64,000 nt of DNA from JAGVSR01 sp963825555 (GTDB lineage Bacteria > Pseudomonadota > Alphaproteobacteria > Rhizobiales > Hyphomicrobiaceae), in the NCBI GenBank assembly GCA_963825555.1, contig CAWGTZ010000019.1, positions 1 through 64,000 of the forward strand. Reading direction: 5' to 3'. Below, one piece after another: positions 8,222 through 17,033 of this stretch. Each line of letters opens with the position of its first letter. Positions within the stretch are counted from its first letter, which is position 1. A program made the position numbers and the translations under genes. The notes beneath the pieces are model-generated. The model searched no databases and was not told the origin of the DNA. It saw only the letters and a program-made list of their open reading frames with translations.

Positions 8222-9238
8222 TCAGGCGACACCCGCGCGCAACAGATCGTGGACGTGGATAATGCCGACGGGGCGGCCCTTGTCGACCACGAACAGTGCC
8301 GTGATGCGTGACGCGTTGATGAGTTCCAGCGCTGCGGAAGCAAGCGTAGTCGGTGTCACCGTCTTCGGTTTGCGGGTCATGATTTTTCCAGCCGGCATGG
8401 AGAGAAGATCCCCCCCCATGTGCCGGCGCAAGTCGCCGTCCGTTACCACGCCCACGAGGCGGCCTTTACCGTCGAGTATTCCAAGGCAGCCAAAGCTCTT
8501 CTCGGTCATGATCACCAGCGCTTCCGCCATCGGCAAGGACTGAGAAGCGAGCGGCAGCCGCTCCTGCTTGTGCATGAGGTCGGCCACGTACTTGAGGCTG
8601 GCACCCAGAGATCCACCCGGATGAAACGTCTTGAAATCGAGTGCGGTAAAGCCCTTGCTCTCTAGCAGAGCAACGGCAAGGCAGTCGCCCAGCGCAAGCT
8701 GCATGGTGGTCGAAGTCGTCGGGGCGAGACCGTGGGGACAGGCCTCCTTGGTCCGCGGCAGTTCCAGCACTACGTCGGACTGCTGGCCAAGCGCTGAGCC
8801 GGCGTTGGAGGTGATGGAAATCATCGGCACCGAAAAGCGGCGCGAATAGGTGATGATGTTCTTTAGTTCGACCGTCTCGCCTGACCAGGACAGCGCTAGG
8901 ATCACGTCCTCCGCAGCGATCATGCCGAGGTCGCCGTGGGAGGCCTCGCTCGGATGGACGAAGAATGCCGGCGTGCCTGTGGAGGCAAACGTCGCGGCGA
9001 TCTTCTGGCCGACATGGCCGCTCTTGCCGATACCGGAAACGATTACCCGGCCCCGGGCCGCCTTGATGAGACCTACGGCGTCCGTGAAGGGACGCGCGAG
9101 ACCGTTGTCGAGGGCGGCGCGCAGAGCGCCGAGACCTTCCGATTCCAGATCCAAGGTCCGGATTGCGGACTGAACGGCGGCCTGGCCACCCGCGCGGCCA
9201 CCAGGAATGCTCTTCAGTTTCCTCATGGTCCCTACCAT
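8222..9238 (-). CDS. kdsD: arabinose-5-phosphate isomerase (KpsF/GutQ family)
   Basis: Interconverts ribulose-5-phosphate and arabinose-5-phosphate for KDO and lipopolysaccharide synthesis. About 338 residues. A SIS domain carries GIGKSGHVGQKIAATFAS and the HPSEASHGDLGM active-site segment, and the SWSGETVELKNII sugar-phosphate loop is present. Two C-terminal CBS repeats follow (EKSFGCLGILDGKGRLVGV; ASRITALFVVDKGRPVGI). Start: the ATG at 9238 or the one at 9226, which has GTAGGG in front; both fit. This gene and the outer-membrane genes around it fit an envelope role. Confidence 0.92.
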   Translation of the reverse strand: MVGTMRKLKSIPGGRAGGQAAVQSAIRTLDLESEGLGALRAALDNGLARPFTDAVGLIKAARGRVIVSGIGKSGHVGQKIAATFASTGTPAFFVHPSEASHGDLGMIAAEDVILALSWSGETVELKNIITYSRRFSVPMISITSNAGSALGQQSDVVLELPRTKEACPHGLAPTTSTTMQLALGDCLAVALLESKGFTALDFKTFHPGGSLGASLKYVADLMHKQERLPLASQSLPMAEALVIMTEKSFGCLGILDGKGRLVGVVTDGDLRRHMGGDLLSMPAGKIMTRKPKTVTPTTLASAALELINASRITALFVVDKGRPVGIIHVHDLLRAGVA

Positions 9239-9493
9239 GGCCCCACCCTGAGTTTTGAACCCCGCCCCCCGAAGAACGGGCACCAGCCACCGAAAGGGGC
9301 CAGACTCACGTCCGCCGGACCCAATGTCTAGCAGAGCAGCCCTCCAGTTCCAATTGCGCCCTCGCGCCATCCCCAGGACGAAGGTCCGAAGGGCACGGGC
9401 GTCGGCCTTAAAGGCACATTAACCGCGTGTTTCTATTGTCTGCACAGCGAGTGTGCGTCGAGAAACGTATCAAAAGACCCCCAAGGCGCCTTC

Positions 9494-11218
9494 GTGATTC
9501 TCCCGTCCCAATGCCCGGCCCCCGCGCGCGTGCTTTCCCGTCACCTGGCCATCCCGGTGGTGGCGATCCTGCTCGCCTGCGGACTTTTGGCGACCGGCGC
9601 CATGGCCCAGACGCCCCCCCAGCGCCAGGGCTTGCCGGAAGACTTCGTGCTGCCCGGGCGGGCGACCGATCCGGCCAGAGCCAGCACGGGTGTTTCCCCC
9701 GGTGCACCTGCCGACGAGGCGCTGGAGGTGCCCGATTTGAGGCCGGCCATCCCAGACGATGACCCATCCGCCGATCCCATCGACCCCATTTTCGACGAAA
9801 CCCCGCGCCCGCGCGCGGGCCAGCGCGCCGTCGTTGTGGATGGCCAGATCGATCAGATCGAGGAGCAAGGCTTGGCCCGGGATGGCGTGATCGAGGTCGG
9901 AGAACCTCTGCCCCCAGAGGATGGGGTGGACCCCCTGCTGATCGATACGCGCCCCTTGGAAGAGGCACAGCTTTTCCAGAATGCGGAGAACCCGCCCGCG
10001 GGGTTCGACCCGCTGCTTTTCCAGATCGAGGATATCGACCCCCTGCGCACCGATCGGCGCACCCGCCGCCTGTTCCAGATCGAACCCTACGATCCCATCG
10101 GCGTGCGCATCGGCAGCTTCGTCTATTTCCCGGAGCTTGAGGTTTCCGGCTTCGCAACGTCGAACGTGCTGCGCCAGAGCCCGTCCAACAGCGATGCGGC
10201 CGCCGCGCTGCAGTCGCGCGCCCGTTTGGTGTCCAACTGGTCGGCCCACGCGCTCGAGTTCAACGCCACGGGACTGACGTCGTTCTACAATGAGTTCGCC
10301 AGCGAGAACGATGCGGCCTGGAACGTGGAAGGCAGGGGGCGCCTGGACATGACTCGGCGCACCAACATTCAGGCCCGCCTCGCCCACGACGTGCGCCAGG
10401 AGGGCCGCTTCGCCGTCGACGCCAACCTGATTGGCGACCGGACAACATTGACCACGGAGACCGCCGAGGCAACGCTCAACCACCAGTTCAACCGGCTGTC
10501 GGTGCAATTGCGCGGTTCCTTCGACGACATCGACTTCGGACCGGCCACCGGCACGAACGTCGACGAAGCGAATACAAACGACGATCGCGATACGCGCGTC
10601 ACCGAAGAGGCCGTGCGCGTGACTTGGGAATTCAAACCGACATTCTCGGTCTTCGGCGAAGTCGAAACGAACCAGCGGCGCTATGATACGCCTGCCCAAT
10701 CGGACGGCCTGCCCCGCAGCAGTAACGGCGAGCGCTATCGCGTGGGCGTCGATTTCGGTGAGACCGGCCAGATCCTGCGCGGCGAGGTCAGCATCGGATA
10801 CGGCGAGCAGGATCCCACGAGCGCCGGCCTCAGCACTGTCGAGGGCATCCTTGTCGACGCCAGCGTCGCGTGGCGTGCGAGCGACCTGACAACCCTGCTC
10901 TTCAATGCGCGCACCGACTTCTTCGATACGAACACAACGGGCTCGGCTGGCGTGATCGCACGGACCGTCGGTGTGGAGGCACGCCATGCGTTCCGGCGCC
11001 ATATCGTTGCCACGGCAGGCCTGACCTACCTGGACCAGAACTACGACAACGTGGACATCGAAGAGAGCCAACTCACTGCCGCGCTCGGGCTGGAATATTT
11101 CGTCAATCGGGAGTGGATCCTGTTCGGCCGCTACGAGTACTTCGATTTCCGTTCCAATCAGACCGGCGGAGACTGGACGGCCAACGATGTCCGCCTCGGC
11201 CTCCGCTGGCGGCAGTAA
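9494..11218 (+). CDS. outer-membrane beta-barrel protein with long N-terminal acidic/proline linker
   Basis: A 574-residue exported protein. A signal peptide (core AIPVVAILLACGLLATG, cleavage near AMAQ) is followed by about 150 residues rich in Pro, Asp and Glu with repeated DPLL and DPI motifs. The remaining roughly 370 residues form alternating amphipathic strands ending in LGLRWRQ. The barrel resembles the beta-barrel porin-2 type seen with exopolysaccharide systems, but no polysaccharide genes are adjacent, so the role is open. The start is a GTG at 9494 with AAGG about 8 bases upstream. Confidence 0.75.
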   Translation: MILPSQCPAPARVLSRHLAIPVVAILLACGLLATGAMAQTPPQRQGLPEDFVLPGRATDPARASTGVSPGAPADEALEVPDLRPAIPDDDPSADPIDPIFDETPRPRAGQRAVVVDGQIDQIEEQGLARDGVIEVGEPLPPEDGVDPLLIDTRPLEEAQLFQNAENPPAGFDPLLFQIEDIDPLRTDRRTRRLFQIEPYDPIGVRIGSFVYFPELEVSGFATSNVLRQSPSNSDAAAALQSRARLVSNWSAHALEFNATGLTSFYNEFASENDAAWNVEGRGRLDMTRRTNIQARLAHDVRQEGRFAVDANLIGDRTTLTTETAEATLNHQFNRLSVQLRGSFDDIDFGPATGTNVDEANTNDDRDTRVTEEAVRVTWEFKPTFSVFGEVETNQRRYDTPAQSDGLPRSSNGERYRVGVDFGETGQILRGEVSIGYGEQDPTSAGLSTVEGILVDASVAWRASDLTTLLFNARTDFFDTNTTGSAGVIARTVGVEARHAFRRHIVATAGLTYLDQNYDNVDIEESQLTAALGLEYFVNREWILFGRYEYFDFRSNQTGGDWTANDVRLGLRWRQ

Positions 11219-11252
11219 CACCGCCGCTACAGGCCTAAGCGCACAAACGGCA

Positions 11253-11279
11253 ACGGCCGGAGGGGGTGCCTCCGGCCGT
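11253..11279. terminator. 11-bp perfect hairpin between convergent genes
   Basis: The arms ACGGCCGGAGG and CCTCCGGCCGT enclose a 5-base loop. It lies 35 bases past the barrel-protein stop and 32 bases past the stop of the opposing cysteine-rich gene, so it can serve both. No T-run follows on either strand, so intrinsic termination is probable but not certain. Confidence 0.6.
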
Positions 11280-11310
11280 CTGACCCGATCGCCGTGAATT
11301 TGGTGTGGAC

Positions 11311-11601
11311 TTACTTTGCGGCCGAGCGGCGCGAAACTTCGGCGGCGGAAACTTCACCGGCAGCCACGAGGGCGTTCACGCAGCGGGTGGAGAGCTTCGT
11401 GCCGTTGGCGCGCATGCACTGGCGCACGCCGGGGCTCGAGGGCGAATGCTGGCTGCAGTAGGAGAAGTAATCGCCGGCGCAGGCCATCTTCACGCGGGCG
11501 TTGATGGCGTGGGCGTCCGAGTTGGCACCGGCCAGAGCCGTGAGAGCAACGACAGCCGTCAGAGCGGCCCGGGCGGAGAGGATGGAAGCGATCGGGGTCA
11601 T
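11311..11601 (-). CDS. secreted cysteine-rich (GLG1-type repeat) small protein
   Basis: A 96-residue product. The signal peptide ends near SDAHA. The mature region contains one copy of a Cys-rich repeat: CAGDYFSYC, then a run to VRQCMRANGTKLSTRCVNAL. Spacing and the C(M)xxN/H-xxxLSxxC signature match the GLG1/FGFR cysteine-rich repeat, which occurs widely in short periplasmic proteins of Hyphomicrobiales. Function is unknown; four cysteines suggest two disulfides. The C-terminus is Ala/Lys-rich. Confidence 0.75.
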   Translation of the reverse strand: MTPIASILSARAALTAVVALTALAGANSDAHAINARVKMACAGDYFSYCSQHSPSSPGVRQCMRANGTKLSTRCVNALVAAGEVSAAEVSRRSAAK

Positions 11602-11843
11602 GGGTCTTACTCCGGGGTTGAAGGTGGGGTCATCACCGTTTCGATGAGTGGAGTATGCCCGTGCCGACCCCGCCCCGCTGTTCCGGAGGGAACGCTTGAG
11701 AAAATTGGCGTTTTTTTCGGTGTGCGGGAGCGGGTCCCGCAGTTGCCGTGTCGAACCCGATAGGACGACCTTCCCCGCCCCAGGAAGATAACCCCCTGGA
11801 AAAGCACGGCTATTGGGATCCTTGGGAGCCGACCGCGGCTCTA

Positions 11844-13523
11844 TCAGCGGTAGGTGATGGCCTTGGCGGCTGGCCAGACGACCCTGTACCCGAAATCCAC
11901 GACCTGCTCCTGATCGGGTTCGACCACCAGATCCCAGGCCAGAACACCACGCCTGTCGTCCACGTCGGTCTTGGTGGGCGCCAGCCGGCTGATCACTTCC
12001 ACCTTGATGTCCTGATTGTTCGACACCGGAACCTGATCCAACACCGTGACCGGCATCGAACGCTCGTGCATGTTCTTGACCGTCAGCTTGTAGCTGCGCA
12101 CGTCCGTACGCGAGGTGGAAATGAGGCCGGTCTCGCCACGCTTCTCTTCTACGAGAGCATGTTTCACTCGGACGAGATCATCCACGCCGAAGCCGAGTTC
12201 GTGGTCCTCGCCGGGCGAGAGAATTGGCAGCTTACCGAGACCGACGAACGTGCCATCGCGGAACAGAGAGACCGGACCCGGGAGCAACGGTGTACCCTGC
12301 GGGAGCACGACCTTGGCGTAGAGATAGGCCTTGGCGTCTTCCTTCGGCACCGTCTTGATGCTGAGTTTGGGCTCCATCTTCTCCACCAGCAGCTGCACGC
12401 GCTTGGCCTCGCCGGTGTTCGCAACACCGGTGCGGCCGGCAACGGCAAAGACAGCCTGGAAGGGTGCCGAAACCACGGCGGCCGACTGAGCTTCGATGGC
12501 AACCGGCGCAGGCGCGGCTTCGGCCACCACGGCGGCAGCCATGTCATCGGCAGCCGTCGGCGCGGCCATCCTCTTCATCGTTCCACCCGGAGGAGCAGGC
12601 GCGGCTGCGACGGGGCGCGGCTGGGGCGGTGCTTCGAAATCCACTGTGACTGGAGCGAGCTCAGGAACGGCCGCGCTGGCATTCGGGCGCGTGGTGGACA
12701 GTGTGAGAGCTATGTTGTCCCAGGACTCGCCGCTCCTCTGGCGGATCTCCGCGCGGCGAATGAGAGAGAGCACTGGCGCGGTCGTCTTGTCGCCCGTGGC
12801 AAGACGAGCGTCGTAGAGCGGCGTCCACGATGCTCCCTTGATCTGGTAGCGCACGACCAGATCGGCATCGAGCGGCGCCAGCGCCTCCACATGAACCTTG
12901 ACCTCAGTGCGCTGCTGCTCGGCAGGCGAAAGCGCTGCAAGCTTCTTTTCCAAATCCTCGATCTGGCGATCCAACGTGCGCATGCGGACGCGGGCGTCGA
13001 GAGCCGCGCGGTGTGCTTCCGCGCTGCCGTTCGCGATTGTGGAAAGCACCTGCGTCCAATCCTCGCCGCGCTCCCCGCCCTGCGCGGGGGCCGGACGCAC
13101 CGGCAACTGACTCAGGTTTTCGATGAGACTCTGCTGCGTTTCCGCAGCCTTCACCTGCGCCTCCGACACGCTGCGCTGATCGCGCAGAAGTTCGATCTCG
13201 TCTTCGATGCGGCGCCGCGCGCTCGATGCCACCTGCTCATCAGTGCTGGGTACCATCAGACGCCGGCTGTCGACTGATCCAATCTCCAGCTTACCCGACG
13301 CCAATCCCTCCACCCTGATCGAGTTCGGCACGGCATCGGCCGGCAGATCATTCAGGATGACGGTGTGCGGCCCCTTCTCGATCTGCACCTTCGCAACACG
13401 GCTGACCTCAGCGCCCTGCGGGAAAACGGTCACTGCATCGACGCGCGACACCGCAGGAATTTCAGCAGCCGAAACCTCGACGACTGTCGCGAGAAGCAGA
13501 GTGGCAGTGAGCAGGATGCGCAT
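11844..13523 (-). CDS. DUF4139/MuiA-family protein
   Basis: A 559-residue exported protein with an N-terminal signal peptide (ILLTATLLLATVVEVSAAE). An N-terminal DUF4140-type domain opens with SRVDAVTVFPQGAEVSRVA. A coiled-coil stretch covers about residues 100-200. The C-terminal DUF4139 domain begins near YQIKGASWTPLYDARL and contains WDNIALTLSTTRP, typical of the mucoidy-inhibitor A family. A Pro/Ala-rich insert lies mid-protein. The biochemical role of the family is unknown. The ATG at 13523 is chosen because the signal peptide starts there. It is downstream of serC in the same orientation (about 110-base gap). Confidence 0.85.
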   Translation of the reverse strand: MRILLTATLLLATVVEVSAAEIPAVSRVDAVTVFPQGAEVSRVAKVQIEKGPHTVILNDLPADAVPNSIRVEGLASGKLEIGSVDSRRLMVPSTDEQVASSARRRIEDEIELLRDQRSVSEAQVKAAETQQSLIENLSQLPVRPAPAQGGERGEDWTQVLSTIANGSAEAHRAALDARVRMRTLDRQIEDLEKKLAALSPAEQQRTEVKVHVEALAPLDADLVVRYQIKGASWTPLYDARLATGDKTTAPVLSLIRRAEIRQRSGESWDNIALTLSTTRPNASAAVPELAPVTVDFEAPPQPRPVAAAPAPPGGTMKRMAAPTAADDMAAAVVAEAAPAPVAIEAQSAAVVSAPFQAVFAVAGRTGVANTGEAKRVQLLVEKMEPKLSIKTVPKEDAKAYLYAKVVLPQGTPLLPGPVSLFRDGTFVGLGKLPILSPGEDHELGFGVDDLVRVKHALVEEKRGETGLISTSRTDVRSYKLTVKNMHERSMPVTVLDQVPVSNNQDIKVEVISRLAPTKTDVDDRRGVLAWDLVVEPDQEQVVDFGYRVVWPAAKAITYR

Positions 13524-13632
13524 GAGATGTCCCTGAGCGAAGACGGCAAATATCTGATTATTGGGCGGAGAGGCTGCTGTGGATCCTGGGCTCTCCCGAC
13601 ATGAGTTCATTTGGGGCGTCAACGAGACGGAA

Positions 13633-14805
13633 TTATGACTTCATACGTGCTCCTCGGACGAGGTGAAAGGCCCAGTCGAGCCAAGGCAAGAGCGCTTCGA
13701 TGTCAGCGTCGTTAACGGTCGGGCCCGTCCATATTCTCAGCCCCGGCGGAGCGCCGCGGTGAGCTGCGATATCAAAGGCAATCCCCTCGTCTTCCAGGAG
13801 ACAGGCCATCGCAACTGCAAATGCGCGCTGGTCTCCGGCTGGCAGCGCCATGACGGCTTGGTCCCGAAATACGATGCAGACGGAGGTTTCAGACCACGTC
13901 GCGGGATCAACCGCCAGGTTCGCGGCCCACGGCGAACGCGCCAGCCAGGCGTGGACGAGACCGGCGTTGCGTTGAGCGCGCGCCATCAGACCCCGAAGAC
14001 CGCCAGCGCTCTCTGCCCAGGCGACAGCACGCGTGCAATCTCTCACGCACAGCATGGATGGGGTGTTGATCGTGGTTCCTGTGAAGAGGGCCTCGTCGAG
14101 CCGGCCATCGCGGGCAAAACGCATGAGCTTCGGGATCGGCCAGGGCGGCGTGTAGCTTTCTATCCGGGCCACGGCGCGCGGTGAAAGAATGAGGACGCCG
14201 TGCGCGGCCTCGCCTCCGAGACACTTCTGCCAGGAGAACGTTGCCAGATCGATCCGGCTCCAGTCGATTTCGTGGGCCAACACAGCCGACGTCGCATCGC
14301 AAAGGGTCAGTCCTGTCCGGTCCGGCGCGATCCAATCGAAGTTGGGAACACGCACGCCCGATGTCGTCCCGTTGGCGGTGAAGACGACGTCGCGCGTGAA
14401 ATCCGCCTTCGACAAATCCGGCAGGTGTCCGAACTCGGCTTCGAGACGGCGCACGTCGGTGATGCGCAGCTCGTCCACGATATCGCGCACCCACGTCTTG
14501 CCGAACACCTCCCACGCGAGAACATCGACGCCGCGCGCACCCAACAGCTGCCACATGGCCATTTCGAAGGCGCCCGTGTCCGAACCCGGCACGATCCCGA
14601 GGTGATATCCATCAGGCAATTCGAGAAGCCGCTTCAGCGACCCGATGAGCGCAGCAATTTCATCCCGGCCCTGTGGGGAGCGGTGCGATCGGCCGACGAG
14701 CGCACCATCCAGCCATTGCGGCGACCAGCCCGGAGGCTTCGCGCAGGGGCCGCTGGAAAATTGCGGCCGCTCGGGCTTTCTTGATGGCTTGGGCGTGCCG
14801 GGCAT
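13633..14805 (-). CDS. serC: phosphoserine aminotransferase
   Basis: Converts 3-phosphohydroxypyruvate and glutamate to phosphoserine, the second step of serine synthesis; phosphoserine/phosphohydroxythreonine is also used in PLP synthesis. A 390-residue PLP enzyme of the alphaproteobacterial/Methanosarcina SerC subfamily: NFSSGP-like FSSGPCAKPPGWS near the N-terminus, GSDTGAFEMAMW, DATSAV, and the Schiff-base lysine in TFSWQKCLGGE. The ATG at 14805 matches the usual short lead before FSSGP. SerA, its usual neighbour, is not present. Confidence 0.92.
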   Translation of the reverse strand: MPGTPKPSRKPERPQFSSGPCAKPPGWSPQWLDGALVGRSHRSPQGRDEIAALIGSLKRLLELPDGYHLGIVPGSDTGAFEMAMWQLLGARGVDVLAWEVFGKTWVRDIVDELRITDVRRLEAEFGHLPDLSKADFTRDVVFTANGTTSGVRVPNFDWIAPDRTGLTLCDATSAVLAHEIDWSRIDLATFSWQKCLGGEAAHGVLILSPRAVARIESYTPPWPIPKLMRFARDGRLDEALFTGTTINTPSMLCVRDCTRAVAWAESAGGLRGLMARAQRNAGLVHAWLARSPWAANLAVDPATWSETSVCIVFRDQAVMALPAGDQRAFAVAMACLLEDEGIAFDIAAHRGAPPGLRIWTGPTVNDADIEALLPWLDWAFHLVRGARMKS

Positions 14806-14946
14806 GAGACGCGCTCGGGCTTTGAGAGGACGCGGTGACACTTTCCGCCGGTGACGGACACGTCCGGGGAACCGGAAACGTCCAGGGGAAGCGGAAACTG
14901 GCCCGCTCCCGCCCGGGCGTCAACCCCTTGGCGCCATCAATGCAAA

Positions 14947-14970
14947 CGGGCGGCCCGCCAGGGCCGCCCG
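14947..14970 (-). terminator. 10-bp perfect hairpin after the outer-membrane protein gene
   Basis: The arms CGGGCGGCCC and GGGCCGCCCG with a 4-base loop lie 28 bases beyond the stop at 14999. On the minus strand a short TTT follows the stem. It is a likely rho-independent terminator for the leftward outer-membrane gene. Confidence 0.65.
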
Positions 14971-14998
14971 TCGTTTCCAGACGATATGCGAGGTCGTC

Positions 14999-15730
14999 TC
15001 AGTTCAGGTTCAGACGAATGCCGGTGCGCAACTGATGCTGACCGACGTCCTTGATTTCAACCCTACTCGTCCCGCTAAGAGTCGGAGCTGAAACGCCCAC
15101 CTCTCCGCTCTGCCAGAGGTAGCGATAGCTCGTATCCCACACGATGTCGTCGGTGATGTCGTACGACACGCCAGCCGTCGCCGCCGCCACGAAATCCCAT
15201 TGCTTTTCGGTCCTGGGGGTATCTGGGTCGAGATCCGTCGCGAGACTCAACTGCCGATATGTGACGCCGATGCCACCGCCGATATAGGGTGTAAACGGCG
15301 AACCGTTGCGGAAGTCGTAGTAGGCATTGAGCATGCCAATGTCCTGCTCGAATTTGACCGTGCCCGGCCCCCGGTCCAACACCGCTTTGGTCATGAGATC
15401 CACCGCCAGTTCGACGCGGATCGAGGGCGTGACGTAGCGGCCGGCACCGATACTCCCAAACTCGATGGCCTCGACATCGTCAATATCCGCCATGGCTGTG
15501 CCCGCGCCGTATTCCTCAAGACTGCCATTCGCTAGCCATGAGGCGCCGACATCAAAGCGCACGTAGTATTCGGGCTCATAGACGATGACCGGGATCGGTG
15601 CAGGCACCGGAATTGCCGCACCCGGATCCTTGACGCCCTGGTAGATCACGTCACCACCCGCCAACGCGGACCCCGCTGCACCCGTGATGAATGCAACTGC
15701 GAGCGTCAGGCACGAGAGCTTGGCATTCAT
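14999..15730 (-). CDS. outer-membrane beta-barrel protein (OmpW/Omp25-like), paralogue 1
   Basis: 243 residues. The signal peptide ends near ALAGGD. The mature protein is an eight-strand-type barrel: YYVRFDVGASWL, SIGAGRYVTPSIRVELAVD, AYYDFRNGSPFTPYIGGGIGVTY, and a final strand ending RTGIRLNLN with a terminal polar/aromatic-like pattern. GAGGGG precedes the ATG at 15730. It is similar to the next gene upstream on the same strand: both share YYDF-NG/RG-x-F-PY-GxGxGVT. A role in envelope stability or small-molecule passage is inferred from the family. Confidence 0.8.
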   Translation of the reverse strand: MNAKLSCLTLAVAFITGAAGSALAGGDVIYQGVKDPGAAIPVPAPIPVIVYEPEYYVRFDVGASWLANGSLEEYGAGTAMADIDDVEAIEFGSIGAGRYVTPSIRVELAVDLMTKAVLDRGPGTVKFEQDIGMLNAYYDFRNGSPFTPYIGGGIGVTYRQLSLATDLDPDTPRTEKQWDFVAAATAGVSYDITDDIVWDTSYRYLWQSGEVGVSAPTLSGTSRVEIKDVGQHQLRTGIRLNLN

Positions 15731-16047
15731 GGTCTTCGATCCCCTCAACGGGACGGCGGTCATGCGACCCTCCATCCGCGACTAGCCGTTCAACAATCGG
15801 CAGGGACCATAAGGCCCGAAGGAAACCGGGTTCGCCGTCGAGACATCCGGGGCCTGCAGCCGGGTCGAGGGCTGCCGCCAGACGCATACAGGAACCAGAA
15901 ACATCATCTCGCCGGAACCCGGACGCCACCGGCTCAAAACATAGAGCCCCGCCCGGATCTCCGGGCCAGCCAGACCGGCCCGGATCAACTCGTCATCTCA
16001 CGGGCGAAGCCGAAACCCCGCCCAAACTGGTGCCGTTGACCTCGGGG
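15731..16047. other. intergenic region between outer-membrane paralogues
   Basis: About 317 bases with no convincing gene. The composition is GC-rich with many short CCGG-containing inverted segments. It must hold the promoter and RBS (GAGGGG) of the 15730 gene. I see no sigma-70 boxes I would defend. Confidence 0.5.
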
Positions 16048-16857
16048 TCAGCGGAAATCGTAACGCAGGCCGATACGGAACTCGTGAGCCATGATGCTCT
16101 CGACCGTCGGATCGTCGGCGATCGGCGTCGTTGTCACGATCGGACCGGTCTCGACGTCGCCGAGGTAGAGGAAGCGGTACCCGACATCGAGGTAGAGACC
16201 ACGGCCGCTATCAATGACCATGGGACCATCCTTCGAGCCTCCCTCCACGACCGACTGGCCGCCGCGCAGCTTGGTCGTAAAGCCAGCCATAAGCGCGGCT
16301 GCGACGTCCGTATCGCTGCCCAACTCGATCGTGCCCGTGCAACCGCAGAGGCTCTCAGCCGTACCCGTGGTCGTCTTGTTGTGCGTGACGCCGAGGCCGG
16401 CTCCCACGTAGGGCGAGAAGCGGCCGCCGCGATTGAAGTCGTAGTAGAGGTTGAACAGCACGACATCGCTCTCGATGCCGAAATTGCGCACACCATTTAA
16501 ACTGGCGTAGTGGTCGAGCAGGGTGCCCGATGCGTCTGCTTCGAAGCGGTGATCGTAGGTGATGTCGCCGCGGATCGTCGGCGTGAAGTAGCGGCCGATG
16601 CCGCCACCGAGCGTCCAGGTGTCGTCGATCGACTCATCCACGAGATCGTAGATACCCATCTCCGTCATGACGGGGTCATCGTGCACGGCGTAGCCGCCGT
16701 CGATGCGCACGTACCACGAGGGGCCGACCGGAAGGGGTGCTTCATAGGCCACGTCCTTGATGCTGCCGTTGCCGTAGAGGTCGGCCGCATCCGCAGCAGC
16801 GGCGCTGGCAAGCAGCAGCGCAGCGCTGAGCAGGTAGGTCGTGCGCGAGATCGTCAT
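16048..16857 (-). CDS. outer-membrane beta-barrel protein, paralogue 2
   Basis: 269 residues. The signal peptide ends at AAADAAD, and the mature N-terminus reads LYGNGSIKD. The barrel strands WYVRIDGGYAVHD, GGGIGRYFTPTIRGDITYDH, YYDFNRGGRFSPYVGAGLGVTHN and the terminal FRIGLRYDF fit the OmpA-like/Omp25 barrel class; the last residues are Tyr-Asp-Phe-Arg rather than a bare terminal Phe. One extracellular loop has a CGC motif. It is tandem with the 14999-15730 paralogue on the same strand, suggesting an old duplication. Confidence 0.82.
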   Translation of the reverse strand: MTISRTTYLLSAALLLASAAAADAADLYGNGSIKDVAYEAPLPVGPSWYVRIDGGYAVHDDPVMTEMGIYDLVDESIDDTWTLGGGIGRYFTPTIRGDITYDHRFEADASGTLLDHYASLNGVRNFGIESDVVLFNLYYDFNRGGRFSPYVGAGLGVTHNKTTTGTAESLCGCTGTIELGSDTDVAAALMAGFTTKLRGGQSVVEGGSKDGPMVIDSGRGLYLDVGYRFLYLGDVETGPIVTTTPIADDPTVESIMAHEFRIGLRYDFR

Positions 16858-16936
16858 GTCATTCCCCTTGGTGTCTAGCCCTATGCCTGCCAGGCAGGCG
16901 GAGCCGTCCTTCAGAGGGAAATGTGACGCATAAGGC

Positions 16937-16951
16937 TTAAAGGAGACTTAA
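16937..16951. promoter_or_regulatory. CtrA-like TTAA-N7-TTAA box
   Basis: The segment TTAA-AGGAGAC-TTAA lies 80 bases upstream of the start codon of the outer-membrane protein gene at 16857. The spacing matches the alphaproteobacterial CtrA consensus (TTAA-N7-TTAAC), but the final C is missing on the plus strand. Confidence 0.3.
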
Positions 16952-16974
16952 TCGGTGGCGCAAATTGGAACGCC

Positions 16975-17033
16975 TGCTGACGGCGCCCATTAAAGGTTTT
17001 GTTAACCCTTACGATCTCGCATCGCCGTCAGCA
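16975..17033 (-). repeat. 11-bp inverted repeat directly after the glmM stop
   Basis: TGCTGACGGCG at 16975-16985 is the exact complement of CGCCGTCAGCA at 17023-17033, which abuts the glmM stop codon. The 37-base loop can form a nested AAGG/CCTT stem and contains TTAA repeats. There is no T-run, so it is either a terminator of unusual form or a stabilising 3' structure on the glmM mRNA. Confidence 0.45.

Noticed and set aside
9470..11221. A roughly 580-residue frame opposite the outer-membrane barrel gene
   Set aside because: The barrel protein has a signal peptide and amphipathic strands; the opposite frame shows neither domains nor a proper start.
11728..11744. Hairpin GCGGGA/TCCCGC near an A/T run
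   Set aside because: The T-run precedes the stem on the plus strand and an A-run follows it on the minus strand, so neither direction gives a proper intrinsic terminator.
16991..17006. TTAA-N8-TTAA as a further CtrA box
   Set aside because: The spacing is 8, not 7 bases; it also lies within the loop of the glmM 3' repeat.
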